Shown piece after piece: positions 52,040 through 60,035 of a stretch of 62,654 nucleotides of DNA. The position numbers and the translations under genes were made by a program. The DNA is from a virus, in the IMG/VR virus record IMGVR_UViG_3300020193_000020, positions 1 through 62,654 of that record; one strand, 5' to 3'. Position 1 is the stretch's first letter, and each line of letters starts with the position of its first letter. A model generated the notes under the pieces. It was not told where the DNA came from and searched no databases. It saw nothing but the letters and a program-made list of their open reading frames with translations.

Positions 52040-52041
52040 GT

Positions 52042-52659
52042 ATGATAGACAAAAAACTGTATCAGCCAATTTTAGATGCTTGTGTTGCTTTAGATGTAAC
52101 AGATATTTTTTTACAAAAAGCGATTATTGCAAATGCATATAAAGAATGTGGATGTGTTCCACAAGAAGAAAATCTCAATTACTCAAAAACATCTAATGAT
52201 AGAATTCGTTCTATCTTTGGATCTAGAGTAAAAGGATTAACGGATGAACAACTTAATAGGATTAAATCTACTCCAAAAACTTTTGCTGAATATGTATATG
52301 GTAAAGGAAATTCTGTAGGAGTATCAATGGGCAATCTACAAGATGGTGATGGTTGGACTTATCGTGGTAGAGGATATATTCAAATCACAGGAAGAAATAA
52401 TTATAAAAGATTTGGTGATCTTACTGGTTTTAATCTTATTGAAGATCCTAGTTTGTTAGTTGTTGATAATAATATTTCAGCTATGGTTGCTGTTGCTTTT
52501 GTTAAATCTGGTTTAAAGAAATTAAATTTCGACAATCAATCGGAAACAAATCGTGCGGTAACACAGTTAATTGGCGGTAATGGTTTAAATTTAACCACCG
52601 GTTATGGAGCAGAATTGTTAGCAAAAGTTAATAATATTTCTTCTAAAATCAAAATTTAA
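52042..52659 (+). CDS. Endolysin, glycoside hydrolase family 19 type
   Basis: GH19 (chitinase/lysozyme-like) features: helix with catalytic Glu in ANAYKECGCVPQEENLNY near residue 36, and GDGWTYRGRGYIQITGRNNYKRFGD near 107-130, the family hallmark. It cleaves peptidoglycan for lysis. It has no signal peptide, so it needs a holin, which I could not identify nearby. The start is the ATG at 52042 just after the upstream stop; an ATG at 52024 is possible. Confidence 0.9.
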   Translation: MIDKKLYQPILDACVALDVTDIFLQKAIIANAYKECGCVPQEENLNYSKTSNDRIRSIFGSRVKGLTDEQLNRIKSTPKTFAEYVYGKGNSVGVSMGNLQDGDGWTYRGRGYIQITGRNNYKRFGDLTGFNLIEDPSLLVVDNNISAMVAVAFVKSGLKKLNFDNQSETNRAVTQLIGGNGLNLTTGYGAELLAKVNNISSKIKI

Positions 52660-52661
52660 AG

Positions 52662-52690
52662 TTGCAAAACTTCGTTAATTGTGATATAAT
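52662..52690 (+). promoter_or_regulatory. Promoter TTGCAA-17-TATAAT before DNA polymerase
   Basis: Extended -10 (TGA before TATAAT) ends exactly six bases before the polymerase ATG, predicting a leaderless mRNA. Confidence 0.8.
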
Positions 52691-52696
52691 AAAATT

Positions 52697-55192
52697 ATGA
52701 AATTTTATACCAATGTTTGTAGTATTGGAAATACGGTTTATACTCGTGAAGTGAATAATGGTTGTGCCTATTCATTTAAAGAAGAGTATAAACCATCACT
52801 ATTCGTTCCATCAAAAAATAAAACTGGTTATAAGTCATTAGATAATAAATACTTAGAAAAAATAGATTTTCTCAATATCAAAGATTATAAAGAATTTATT
52901 GAGAAATATAAAGATGTTTCTAACTTTTCTATCTATGGTGACATAAATCCAGTTTTTTCCTATATATGTGATAATTATCCAAACGATATTGATTTTGATA
53001 TGAAGTATATCAAAATCCTAACAATAGATATTGAAACAGAATCAGAAAATGGTTTTCCTAAAGTAGAATTAACACAGGAACGTGTTAACCTAATTACATT
53101 AAAACAATTTAATTCACCTTTCTTTTTCACCTTTGGACTTGGTGATTTCACTCCACAAAATAAATTTCAAAATTATCTAAAGTGTAATGATGAATGTGAA
53201 CTTTTAGAAAAATTTCTTTCATTTTTAGATAAAATGCAACCCGATGTAATAACTGGTTGGAACGTTAGATTTTTTGATATTCCGTATTTAGTTGGAAGAA
53301 TTAATAAAATTTTGGGTGAAGGTGCAGCCAAAAGACTTTCTTTTTGGAAAAATATTCGAGAAAAAATAGTTATTCTTAATGGTAAAGCAAATAAAACATA
53401 TGATTTGTATGGAACATCAATCATAGATTATTATGAAATATACAAGAAGAATGTACTTGAACCACGTGAAAGTTACACATTAGATTTTATTGCAGAAACT
53501 GAACTTGGCGAAAACAAAATTCCGTTTGATGGTTCTTTTCGTGAATTTTATACAGATCATCATCAGAAATTTGTTGAATATAATATTCAAGATACTTATC
53601 TTGTTGATAAGTTAGAAGCTAAATTAAAATTAATTGAATTAACACTAAGCGTTGCTTATTTCGGTCATGTTAACTACATTGATGTATTATCACAAGTTAG
53701 AACATGGGACACGATAATTTATAATTATCTAAAAAATAAAAATATAATTGTTCCACAAAAGAAAACTTCTTTAAAGGAAGAACAATTTGTTGGAGCATAT
53801 GTAAAAAATCCAAAAGTCGGTTTTCATAAATGGGTAGTTAGTTTTGACGTAAACTCTCTTTATCCATCAATTATTCGCTTTTTAAATATTGGTGTTGAAT
53901 CAAAAACAACCGAAAAAAGAAACTTTATTATTGATTCTGTATTACAAACAAATAGTTATGATTATGATAAAGATTGCACTATTGGGTGTAATGGAGTAAC
54001 ATATCGAAAAGATAAAGTTAGTTTTTATTCTGAACTTGTTGAAAAATTATTTAATGATAGAGTTAAGTTTAGAAAACTTGCTAAAGATACGAAAAAGAAA
54101 ATAAAAGATAATCCCAAAGTAGATAATCTACTAGAATTACAAAATCTCGAAAGTAAATACGACCTAAAACAAAAGACGATGAAGATTCAGCTTAATTCAC
54201 TTTATGGTGCATTGGGAAATGAATATTTTAGATTTTTTGATTTAGAAAATGCAATGGCCGTTACAACAACAGGTCAATTTATTATTCGTTATGTTGGTGA
54301 TAAACTGAACAAATTCATGAATAAATTAGTGGAAACAGCAAATCACGAATATGTTATTTACATAGATACCGACTCGAATTATTTATCTTTAGATAAATTG
54401 GTTGAAAAAAAATTTAGTAAAGAAACAGAACCAAAGGTGATTCTGGATTATGTTGATAATTTTTGTAATGATGTAATTGAACCCGAAATTGAAAAGATAT
54501 TTAAAGATATTTCTGATAATTTTTTAAATGGAATGAATGCAGAAATTCTTAAAATGAAACGTGAGGTAATTGCCGATAAAGGTATTTGGCAAGCAAAAAA
54601 ACGTTATATTTTAAATGTTCTTGACACAGAAGGTTTAAAACATGAACAAGCAAAACTAAAAATTATGGGTGTGGAGATTATTAAATCATCAACCCCGAAA
54701 TTTTGTAGAAATGAAATGAAAAAGTGTGTTGAACTTATTATGAATACTGATGAAACAACAGTTCAAAACTACATCAACGAAGTTAGAAATAAGTTCAATA
54801 ATCTTCCGTTAGAGCAAATATCATTTCCAAGATCCGTAAACGGACTTTTAAAGTATTATGACAAAGATACAATTTATGGTAAAAAAACACCTATTCATGT
54901 AAAAGGAGCATTAATATTTAACAACCTTTTAGATAAAAACAATTTAACTACAAAGTATCCTTTAATAAACGAAGGAGAAAAAATTAAATTTATTTATCTT
55001 AAAAAACAAAATCCAACTCCAGATGTAGTAATTTCATTTATTAAAAAATTACCAAAAGAATTAGGATTACACAAATATATTGATTATGATAAACAATTTG
55101 AGAAAAGTTTTATTGAACCACTAAAAAGTATTCTAGATACTATTAATTGGTCAGTTGAAAAAAGAATTACATTAGAGGAATTATTCGGATAA
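52697..55192 (+). CDS. 43: Family B DNA polymerase gp43
   Basis: The 3'-5' exonuclease motifs are TIDIETES near residue 110, GWNVRFFDIPYL near 193 and EYNIQDTYLVDKL near 295. Polymerase motifs are A SFDVNSLYPSIIR near 385, B KIQLNSLYGALGNEYF near 500 and C YIDTDSNYLSL near 556. It is the replicative polymerase, clamped by gp45; the C-terminus (KRITLEELFG) has the clamp-binding tail pattern. 831 residues is typical for T4-like phages outside enterics. No intein is present. It adjoins uvsX by one base. Confidence 0.97.
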   Translation: MKFYTNVCSIGNTVYTREVNNGCAYSFKEEYKPSLFVPSKNKTGYKSLDNKYLEKIDFLNIKDYKEFIEKYKDVSNFSIYGDINPVFSYICDNYPNDIDFDMKYIKILTIDIETESENGFPKVELTQERVNLITLKQFNSPFFFTFGLGDFTPQNKFQNYLKCNDECELLEKFLSFLDKMQPDVITGWNVRFFDIPYLVGRINKILGEGAAKRLSFWKNIREKIVILNGKANKTYDLYGTSIIDYYEIYKKNVLEPRESYTLDFIAETELGENKIPFDGSFREFYTDHHQKFVEYNIQDTYLVDKLEAKLKLIELTLSVAYFGHVNYIDVLSQVRTWDTIIYNYLKNKNIIVPQKKTSLKEEQFVGAYVKNPKVGFHKWVVSFDVNSLYPSIIRFLNIGVESKTTEKRNFIIDSVLQTNSYDYDKDCTIGCNGVTYRKDKVSFYSELVEKLFNDRVKFRKLAKDTKKKIKDNPKVDNLLELQNLESKYDLKQKTMKIQLNSLYGALGNEYFRFFDLENAMAVTTTGQFIIRYVGDKLNKFMNKLVETANHEYVIYIDTDSNYLSLDKLVEKKFSKETEPKVILDYVDNFCNDVIEPEIEKIFKDISDNFLNGMNAEILKMKREVIADKGIWQAKKRYILNVLDTEGLKHEQAKLKIMGVEIIKSSTPKFCRNEMKKCVELIMNTDETTVQNYINEVRNKFNNLPLEQISFPRSVNGLLKYYDKDTIYGKKTPIHVKGALIFNNLLDKNNLTTKYPLINEGEKIKFIYLKKQNPTPDVVISFIKKLPKELGLHKYIDYDKQFEKSFIEPLKSILDTINWSVEKRITLEELFG

Positions 55193-55193
55193 T

Positions 55194-56279
55194 ATGACTA
55201 AACAAAAAGACGATTATTTTGATGAGTTAATTAAATTAACAGACAATAAATATGCATCACTAGCAGCAGATGGTATTGAAGCGGGAGACGTTACTGGTTA
55301 TGTAACAACTGGTTCATATATGATGAATGCGATTTTATCAGGTTCAATTTATGGAGGATTACCTAATAATAAAATTACAGCAATTGCTGGTGAAGAAGCT
55401 ACCGGAAAAACATATATTGTACTTGATATATGTAAATCATATTTAGAAAAAAATGCTAATGCTGCTGTTTTTTATTTTGAAACAGAGTCAGCACTTTCTA
55501 AAAGTATTCTTCAAGAAAGAGGCATTAAAACAGATAAATTTTACATCCTCCCAGTAACAACAGTTCAAGAATTCAGAACACAAATGTTAAAAATTCTAGA
55601 AGGTTATTTGTCCCAATCAAAAGCTGAACGTCAACCTTTAATACTTGTTTTAGATTCATTAGGTATGTTATCTACAACAAAAGAACTGGAAGATTCAACT
55701 TCTGGTTCTGAAACTAAAGACATGACCAGAGCAGCATTATTCAAAGCCACATTTAGAACTATTACATTAAAACTTGGACGTGCTGGTGTTCCTTTAATAG
55801 TAACAAATCATACATATGATGAACAAGGTAAAATGTTTGCTGCAAAAGTAATGTCGGGGGGTTCTGGTCTGAAGTATGCCGCATCTTCAATATTATTTCT
55901 TTCAAAAGCAAAAGATAAAGCTGGTAACGATGTTGTAGGAAACATTATAACAGTAACTAACAAAAAGGGAAGATTAACTAAAGAAAATTCTCAAATAAAA
56001 CTAAAATTAAATTATGATACTGGTTTAAATCCTTATTATGGTCTTTTAGAATTAGGAGAAAAATATAAACTATTTACTAAAATTTCTAATAAGTATGAGA
56101 TTAATGGTCAAAAAGCTTTTGAGAGTGTTATTCTAAAAAATCCAGAAAAATATTTTACTAAAGATATTCTGGATCAGTTAGATGTTTGCGCTAGAGAAGA
56201 ATTTTATTATGGATTGAAAAAGAAAAATTATTCAGAAACACAAGAAGATACTAATGAGGGAGATGAAGATGACGAATGA
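55194..56279 (+). CDS. uvsX: RecA-like recombinase UvsX
   Basis: RecA-fold ATPase with Walker A GEEATGKT near residues 66-73, Walker B LILVLDSLG near 147-155 and a TNHTYDEQGKMF region for strand exchange. The N-terminal YASLAADGIEAGDVTGYVTTGSYMMNAILSG block matches UvsX. It pairs ssDNA with homologous duplex, starting recombination-dependent replication together with gp32. 361 residues is slightly less than T4 UvsX. The acidic C-terminal tail overlaps the next gene. Confidence 0.95.
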   Translation: MTKQKDDYFDELIKLTDNKYASLAADGIEAGDVTGYVTTGSYMMNAILSGSIYGGLPNNKITAIAGEEATGKTYIVLDICKSYLEKNANAAVFYFETESALSKSILQERGIKTDKFYILPVTTVQEFRTQMLKILEGYLSQSKAERQPLILVLDSLGMLSTTKELEDSTSGSETKDMTRAALFKATFRTITLKLGRAGVPLIVTNHTYDEQGKMFAAKVMSGGSGLKYAASSILFLSKAKDKAGNDVVGNIITVTNKKGRLTKENSQIKLKLNYDTGLNPYYGLLELGEKYKLFTKISNKYEINGQKAFESVILKNPEKYFTKDILDQLDVCAREEFYYGLKKKNYSETQEDTNEGDEDDE

Positions 56280-56577
56280 ATTTAATGTTAATTATGTAAA
56301 AATTAAAGATGATATTGTTGTTAAAATTTTAGAAGAAAAATACTTGAATGTTATGTTCAAATATGATAAACTAGAAGTAAATGATGATATTCTTACGTTC
56401 AATATAGATGTAGTTGATTCAAGTAACATTTCTGAAGAAGTGTTAGATGGTGACGAATTTAGTAATTACTGTAGTGATTTGCTAGCACACTTATTGAAAA
56501 AATCAATGGAACTTGAAGAAGGTAATTTAAAAGATAATAATGACAGCAGAGAAAGTGATTCTAAAGAATCTGATTAA
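56269..56577 (+). CDS. Small conserved protein between uvsX and gp41
   Basis: The protein reads MTNEFNVNYVKIKDDIVVKILEEKYLNVMFKYDKLEVNDD, followed by a SEEVLDGDEFSNYCSDLLAHLLKK helix and an acidic tail. A protein of this pattern lies at the same place in other T4-like phages; its function is unknown to me. It is not UvsY by sequence. It overlaps both uvsX and the helicase gene, so it is part of the same translated unit. The start could also be 56263 or 56254. Confidence 0.65.
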   Translation: MTNEFNVNYVKIKDDIVVKILEEKYLNVMFKYDKLEVNDDILTFNIDVVDSSNISEEVLDGDEFSNYCSDLLAHLLKKSMELEEGNLKDNNDSRESDSKESD

Positions 56578-58300
56578 AAACGATGATTATGTGAGAAAGG
56601 TTCTTCCGTTTATTGATGAAGAATATTTTTCAAACTCACATGAGAGAATTATGTTCTCTCATGTGAGAGATTATTTTAATCAGTATAATAATACTCCTTC
56701 GAAAGAAGCCTTGGGTATTATTATATCAAATGATAAAAAAATTAATGAAAAAGATTTTGAATCTATTAAAGAAACACTAACTGAAATTAATGATGATAAT
56801 GAACAAACAAACACAGATTTTTTAATTCATACAACAGAAAAATTCTGTAAAGACAAAGCAATTTATAACGCAATCATTAAATCGGTGAATATCATTGAAG
56901 GTAAAGATCAAAAATTAGATACTGGTGTTTTACCTAAATTACTTAGTGATGCATTAGCTGTATCATTTGATAATCATATCGGTCATGATTACATTGACAA
57001 TTATCAAGAACGATATGAATTTTATCACAGGAAAGAAAATAAAGTTCCTTTTGGTCTTGACTATTTTAATAGAATTACTTCTGGTGGAGTTAGTGAAAAA
57101 ACATTAACAGTTATTTTAGCGGGGTGTGTTCATCCAGACACAAAAGTTAAGATACGATTTAAGAAAAAAATGATATGGACAGAAAAAGAAGTAAATATTT
57201 CAGAAATTAAAGAATTACTAGAAGATGGTTATGAAGTTGAAGTTTCATCTCCGGATGATTGGGTTAAAGTAAATTATTTTATAGATAAAGGTTTGTGGGA
57301 AGAATATATTTTACAAACAAATGATGGCAGAATAATCAGATGTAATCAAGATCATTTATTTGAAACTCAACATGGTTGGTTACCTGCTAACCATTTAGTT
57401 AATATGCAATCAGTAAAATTTTTAAATATTACTGGGGAATATGTTGATGGGAAAGTTGAAAAAACTAATAATATGATTCCGATTGTTGATATTAATGTTG
57501 AACATAAAAATCATAGGTATTATACAAACGGAATATCTAGTCATAATACCGGAGTTGGAAAATCTTTGTTTATGTGTGATATGGCATCATCAACATTTAT
57601 GGGTGGGAAAAATGTTCTTTATATCACATTAGAAATGTCAGAAGAAAGAATTGCTGAAAGAATTGACTCAAACCTTTTAAATGTTCCCATCACAGAAATG
57701 AGAAAATTATCAATTGATAATTTCTCTAAGAAAATTTCTGCTGTTAAAACTAGAACTGGTGGAAAGTTAGTTGTTAAAGAATATCCAACAGCATCAGCAA
57801 ACGTAAATCATTTTAGAACATTACTCAATGAACTACAAATCAAAAAGAATTTTATTCCAGATATTATCTTCATTGATTATTTAAATATATGCACAAGTTC
57901 AAGAATGAAAGTTGGTTCAAATGTAAATAGTTATACATACATTAAATCAATTGCTGAAGAAATTCGTGGTTTAGCTGTTGAATTTTCTATTCCTATTGTT
58001 AGTGCAACACAAACCACAAGATCGGGTTTTTGTTTGTCTTTGGATACAAAAATCATAATAAACGATGGTGAAGCGATACCAATTGAAGATGTTAAAGTTG
58101 GTGATAAAGTCTTGTCTAATACAGAATATAATATTGTTACTTATGTATTTCCAAAAAGAAAAAAGAAATTATATAAAGTAACGACCAAATCAGGAAAAAG
58201 TATATTGTGTAGTGAAGAACATATTTTTCCCACCAAAAACGGAGATAGGTCACTTAAAACAGGAATGGGTGTTGGAGATTTTTTACTGATTAGGGACTAG
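56540..58300 (+). CDS. 41: Replicative helicase gp41, N-terminal part with a mini-intein and the N-half of a split intein
   Basis: Residues 1-195 are the helicase N-domain and start of the RecA-like domain (GLDYFNRITSGGVSEKTLTVILAG). Residues 196-336 are an intein inserted in the Walker A loop. The helicase resumes TGVGKSLFMCDMA, and continues through IIFIDYLNICTSS (Walker B) and EIRGLAVEFSIPIVSATQTTRSGF. At residue 498 a second intein begins and the frame ends after 89 residues of it. The missing helicase end lies in the gene at 58368. Splicing of both would give 356 + 108 = 464 residues, close to T4 gp41 (475). The DnaB-type helicase unwinds DNA at the fork. Confidence 0.95.
   Translation: MTAEKVILKNLIKNDDYVRKVLPFIDEEYFSNSHERIMFSHVRDYFNQYNNTPSKEALGIIISNDKKINEKDFESIKETLTEINDDNEQTNTDFLIHTTEKFCKDKAIYNAIIKSVNIIEGKDQKLDTGVLPKLLSDALAVSFDNHIGHDYIDNYQERYEFYHRKENKVPFGLDYFNRITSGGVSEKTLTVILAGCVHPDTKVKIRFKKKMIWTEKEVNISEIKELLEDGYEVEVSSPDDWVKVNYFIDKGLWEEYILQTNDGRIIRCNQDHLFETQHGWLPANHLVNMQSVKFLNITGEYVDGKVEKTNNMIPIVDINVEHKNHRYYTNGISSHNTGVGKSLFMCDMASSTFMGGKNVLYITLEMSEERIAERIDSNLLNVPITEMRKLSIDNFSKKISAVKTRTGGKLVVKEYPTASANVNHFRTLLNELQIKKNFIPDIIFIDYLNICTSSRMKVGSNVNSYTYIKSIAEEIRGLAVEFSIPIVSATQTTRSGFCLSLDTKIIINDGEAIPIEDVKVGDKVLSNTEYNIVTYVFPKRKKKLYKVTTKSGKSILCSEEHIFPTKNGDRSLKTGMGVGDFLLIRD
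56635..56667 (+). repeat. Intragenic inverted repeat (14 bp stem, 5 nt loop)
   Basis: Arms CTCACATGAGAGAA and TTCTCTCATGTGAG around TTATG, near the 5' end of the helicase gene. Confidence 0.88.
57125..57547 (+). other. Mini-intein (141 aa) in the gp41 P-loop
   Basis: Splice junctions: Cys1 of CVHPDTKVKI (block A) after ILAG, and the C-terminal Asn of NHRYYTNGISSHN (blocks F and G) before Thr of TGVGKS. Block B is seen as IIRCNQDHLFET with its His. There is no room for a homing endonuclease. Removal restores the Walker A sequence AGTGVGKS, so the helicase cannot bind ATP until splicing occurs. Confidence 0.93.
58031..58300 (+). other. Split intein N-half (89 aa)
   Basis: Begins CLSLDTKIII after the extein TTRSGF. 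Block B appears as ILCSEEHIFPT. It resembles the known gp41-1 and gp41-8 split-intein N-halves in sequence, length and insertion context. It ends at a natural stop after FLLIRD. Confidence 0.93.
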
Positions 58301-58306
58301 AAGATA

Positions 58307-58314
58307 TATAAATA
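58307..58314 (+). promoter_or_regulatory. TATAAATA motif between the two intein halves
   Basis: An exact late-promoter match seven bases after the stop of the N-part, 53 bases before the ATG of the C-part. It may allow separate late expression of the C-part; GAGGT lies upstream of that ATG. Confidence 0.5.
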
Positions 58315-58367
58315 AATCGTAAAAGGTTCTCAGCCTTCAGGATACAAGCGAGGTAGAAAATTAAAAA

Positions 58368-58478
58368 ATGATATACGATGAAATCGTTGAAATTTGTGAA
58401 GTTGGTGAGATGGATTCTATAGACATAGAAGTATCTGGAAACCATTATTTTTTTGCAAATGATATATTGACGCACAAC
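58368..58478 (+). other. Split intein C-half (37 aa)
   Basis: Block F IDIEVSGNHYFFANDIL and block G LTHN with C-terminal Asn. The length and motif match the C-halves of the gp41-1 type. Confidence 0.93.
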
Positions 58479-58805
58479 TCAAATTCAGATCCAGGCTTAG
58501 AAGATACTTCAGAATCATTTGGTTTACCTGCAACCGCAGATTTAATGTTTGCTTTGATTAGTAGTGAAGAACTGGAAAAAATGAATCAGATAATGGTAAA
58601 GCAATTAAAAAATCGTTATGCTGATCCATCTATGTATAAAAAGTTTGTTATTGGAATTGATAAATCAAGAATGAAATTATATGATATTGATAATGATACA
58701 CAAACTTTAATTGATTCGGGACATGAAGAAGATGAAGAAGTTGAAAATGTATTGAAAAAATCTAAATTCTCATTTAAAAATAAATTTTCAGATTTCAAAT
58801 TTTGA
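58368..58805 (+). CDS. 41: Split intein C-half fused to the gp41 helicase C-terminus
   Basis: Residues 1-37 are the intein C-half and residues 38-145 are the end of the helicase (SNSDPGLEDTSESFGLPATADLMFAL, then a QLKNRYADPSMYKKFVIGIDKSRMKLYD region with the arginine finger, and an acidic tail). Ser38 is the +1 residue. Trans-splicing with the upstream product would restore the full helicase. The gap between the genes is 67 bases and holds no homing endonuclease. The acidic tail could bind gp59 or primase. Confidence 0.93.
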   Translation: MIYDEIVEICEVGEMDSIDIEVSGNHYFFANDILTHNSNSDPGLEDTSESFGLPATADLMFALISSEELEKMNQIMVKQLKNRYADPSMYKKFVIGIDKSRMKLYDIDNDTQTLIDSGHEEDEEVENVLKKSKFSFKNKFSDFKF

Positions 58806-58807
58806 TT

Positions 58808-58832
58808 TATAAATATTAGTTGAATATAAATA
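58808..58832 (+). promoter_or_regulatory. Two tandem T4-type late promoter motifs
   Basis: Exact TATAAATA at 58808-58815 and again at 58825-58832, just after the helicase gene and before a virion gene with an AAGGAG ribosome-binding site. This is the start of the late operon to the window end. Confidence 0.8.
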
Positions 58833-58854
58833 TTTGTTATAATCAAGGAGTCTT

Positions 58855-59688
58855 ATGCTAAAAGAAGAAGCTGAAGGTAGAATGATTTTAGCTCAATTAG
58901 AAAAAATTTCTAAATTATCATCTGCCTTAATGGATAAAATATCAGATAGTGATGATTTAGAAGGTTGGGTTCAGAATAAGATTGATCTAGCTGAAGATTA
59001 TATACAAACCGTGTATGATTACATGACATATAACTTAGATTCGGTTTCTGAAGATTTACGTAAGTGGTTTAGTAAAACAGATCCAAAGGGAAATTGGGTT
59101 AGGATTGGTACCGATGGCGAAATAAAAGGTAGTTGTGCAAGAGAAAAAGGTGAAGGAAAACCCAAATGTCTTCCGAGACAAAAAGCAGTCTCTATGAGTA
59201 AAGAAGATAGAGCCAAAGCCGCAAAAAGAAAACGCAGACTTGATCCAGAAACCAATAGACCGGGAACAGGAAATAAACCAATTAATGTAAAAACCGAAGA
59301 GGTTGAATATTTACAGGAAAAAAATATTCCAAATAATCCCAAATTATGGGCAAGAGCTAAAGCATTAGCTAAACAAAAATTTGATATATATCCTAGTGCC
59401 TTTAGTAATGGTTGGGCTGCTAAATGGTATAAATCCAAAGGTGGAACATGGAAATCGAAATCAATATCTGAAGAAGGAACTCAAATGAAGTCATTTACTG
59501 AATTTAGAAAAATTGTTAACGAATGTACATGTGACACGGTTATTCTGGAAAAATCCCCAAATGATCCAGAAATTGAAGCCTGGATTAAATCAAATAAAGC
59601 AAGATTCAAGAAAGAATATGGTGAGAAAAAAGGAACAGAAGTTCTTTATGCTAAAGCATGGGACATGTATAATAAAAAGAAGAAATAA
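58855..59688 (+). CDS. Virion-associated protein with DUF5872-like domain (277 aa)
   Basis: Residues 1-60 are helical (EEAEGRMILAQLEKISKLSSALMDKI). A basic segment WVRIGTDGEIKGSCAREKGEGKPKCLPRQKA, followed by KAAKRKRRLDPETNRPGTGNKP, is seen in marine T4-like phage proteins. A domain with NPKLWARAKALAKQKFDIYPSAFSNGWAAKWYKSKGG resembles DUF5872, and a second similar block ends the protein (DPEIEAWIKSNKARFKKEYGEKKGTEVLYAKAWDM). Two late promoters precede it. It may be a packaged internal head protein; this is inferred from its basic nature and late promoters. Confidence 0.7.
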   Translation: MLKEEAEGRMILAQLEKISKLSSALMDKISDSDDLEGWVQNKIDLAEDYIQTVYDYMTYNLDSVSEDLRKWFSKTDPKGNWVRIGTDGEIKGSCAREKGEGKPKCLPRQKAVSMSKEDRAKAAKRKRRLDPETNRPGTGNKPINVKTEEVEYLQEKNIPNNPKLWARAKALAKQKFDIYPSAFSNGWAAKWYKSKGGTWKSKSISEEGTQMKSFTEFRKIVNECTCDTVILEKSPNDPEIEAWIKSNKARFKKEYGEKKGTEVLYAKAWDMYNKKKK

Positions 59689-59690
59689 CC

Positions 59691-60035
59691 ATGTTAACAC
59701 TAAAAGAATTTTTCAATACATTAAAAGAAGCTGAAGAGATTACAGAAGAAGAAAAGAAGAAAAATCCACCACTAAATAAACCTATGAGGGGTGATCGTAA
59801 AAAGTATAAAGTTTACGTAAAAGATCCTCAAACTGGTAATATTAAAAAAGTTGAATTCGGTGATCCGAATATGTCAATCAAAAGAGATAATCCAGAACGC
59901 AGAAAAGCTTTTAGATCTAGACATGGTTGTGATGATCCTTCCGTACCAAAACCAAAAACAAAAGCTAAATATTGGGCATGTAAATTTTGGCAAAAAGGTA
60001 AAACCGTAACATCTTTACTTAAAGGTAAAAAATAA
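59691..60035 (+). CDS. Small basic virion-associated protein (114 aa)
   Basis: The C-terminal half has the pattern IKRDNPERRKAFRSRHGCD then KTKAKYWACKFWQKG, which I recall from small basic proteins or protein tails in the late regions of T4-like cyanophages. Two Cys and a His may bind zinc. It starts two bases after the previous stop and its own stop overlaps the next start, so the three genes are co-translated. The function is unknown. Confidence 0.68.
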   Translation: MLTLKEFFNTLKEAEEITEEEKKKNPPLNKPMRGDRKKYKVYVKDPQTGNIKKVEFGDPNMSIKRDNPERRKAFRSRHGCDDPSVPKPKTKAKYWACKFWQKGKTVTSLLKGKK

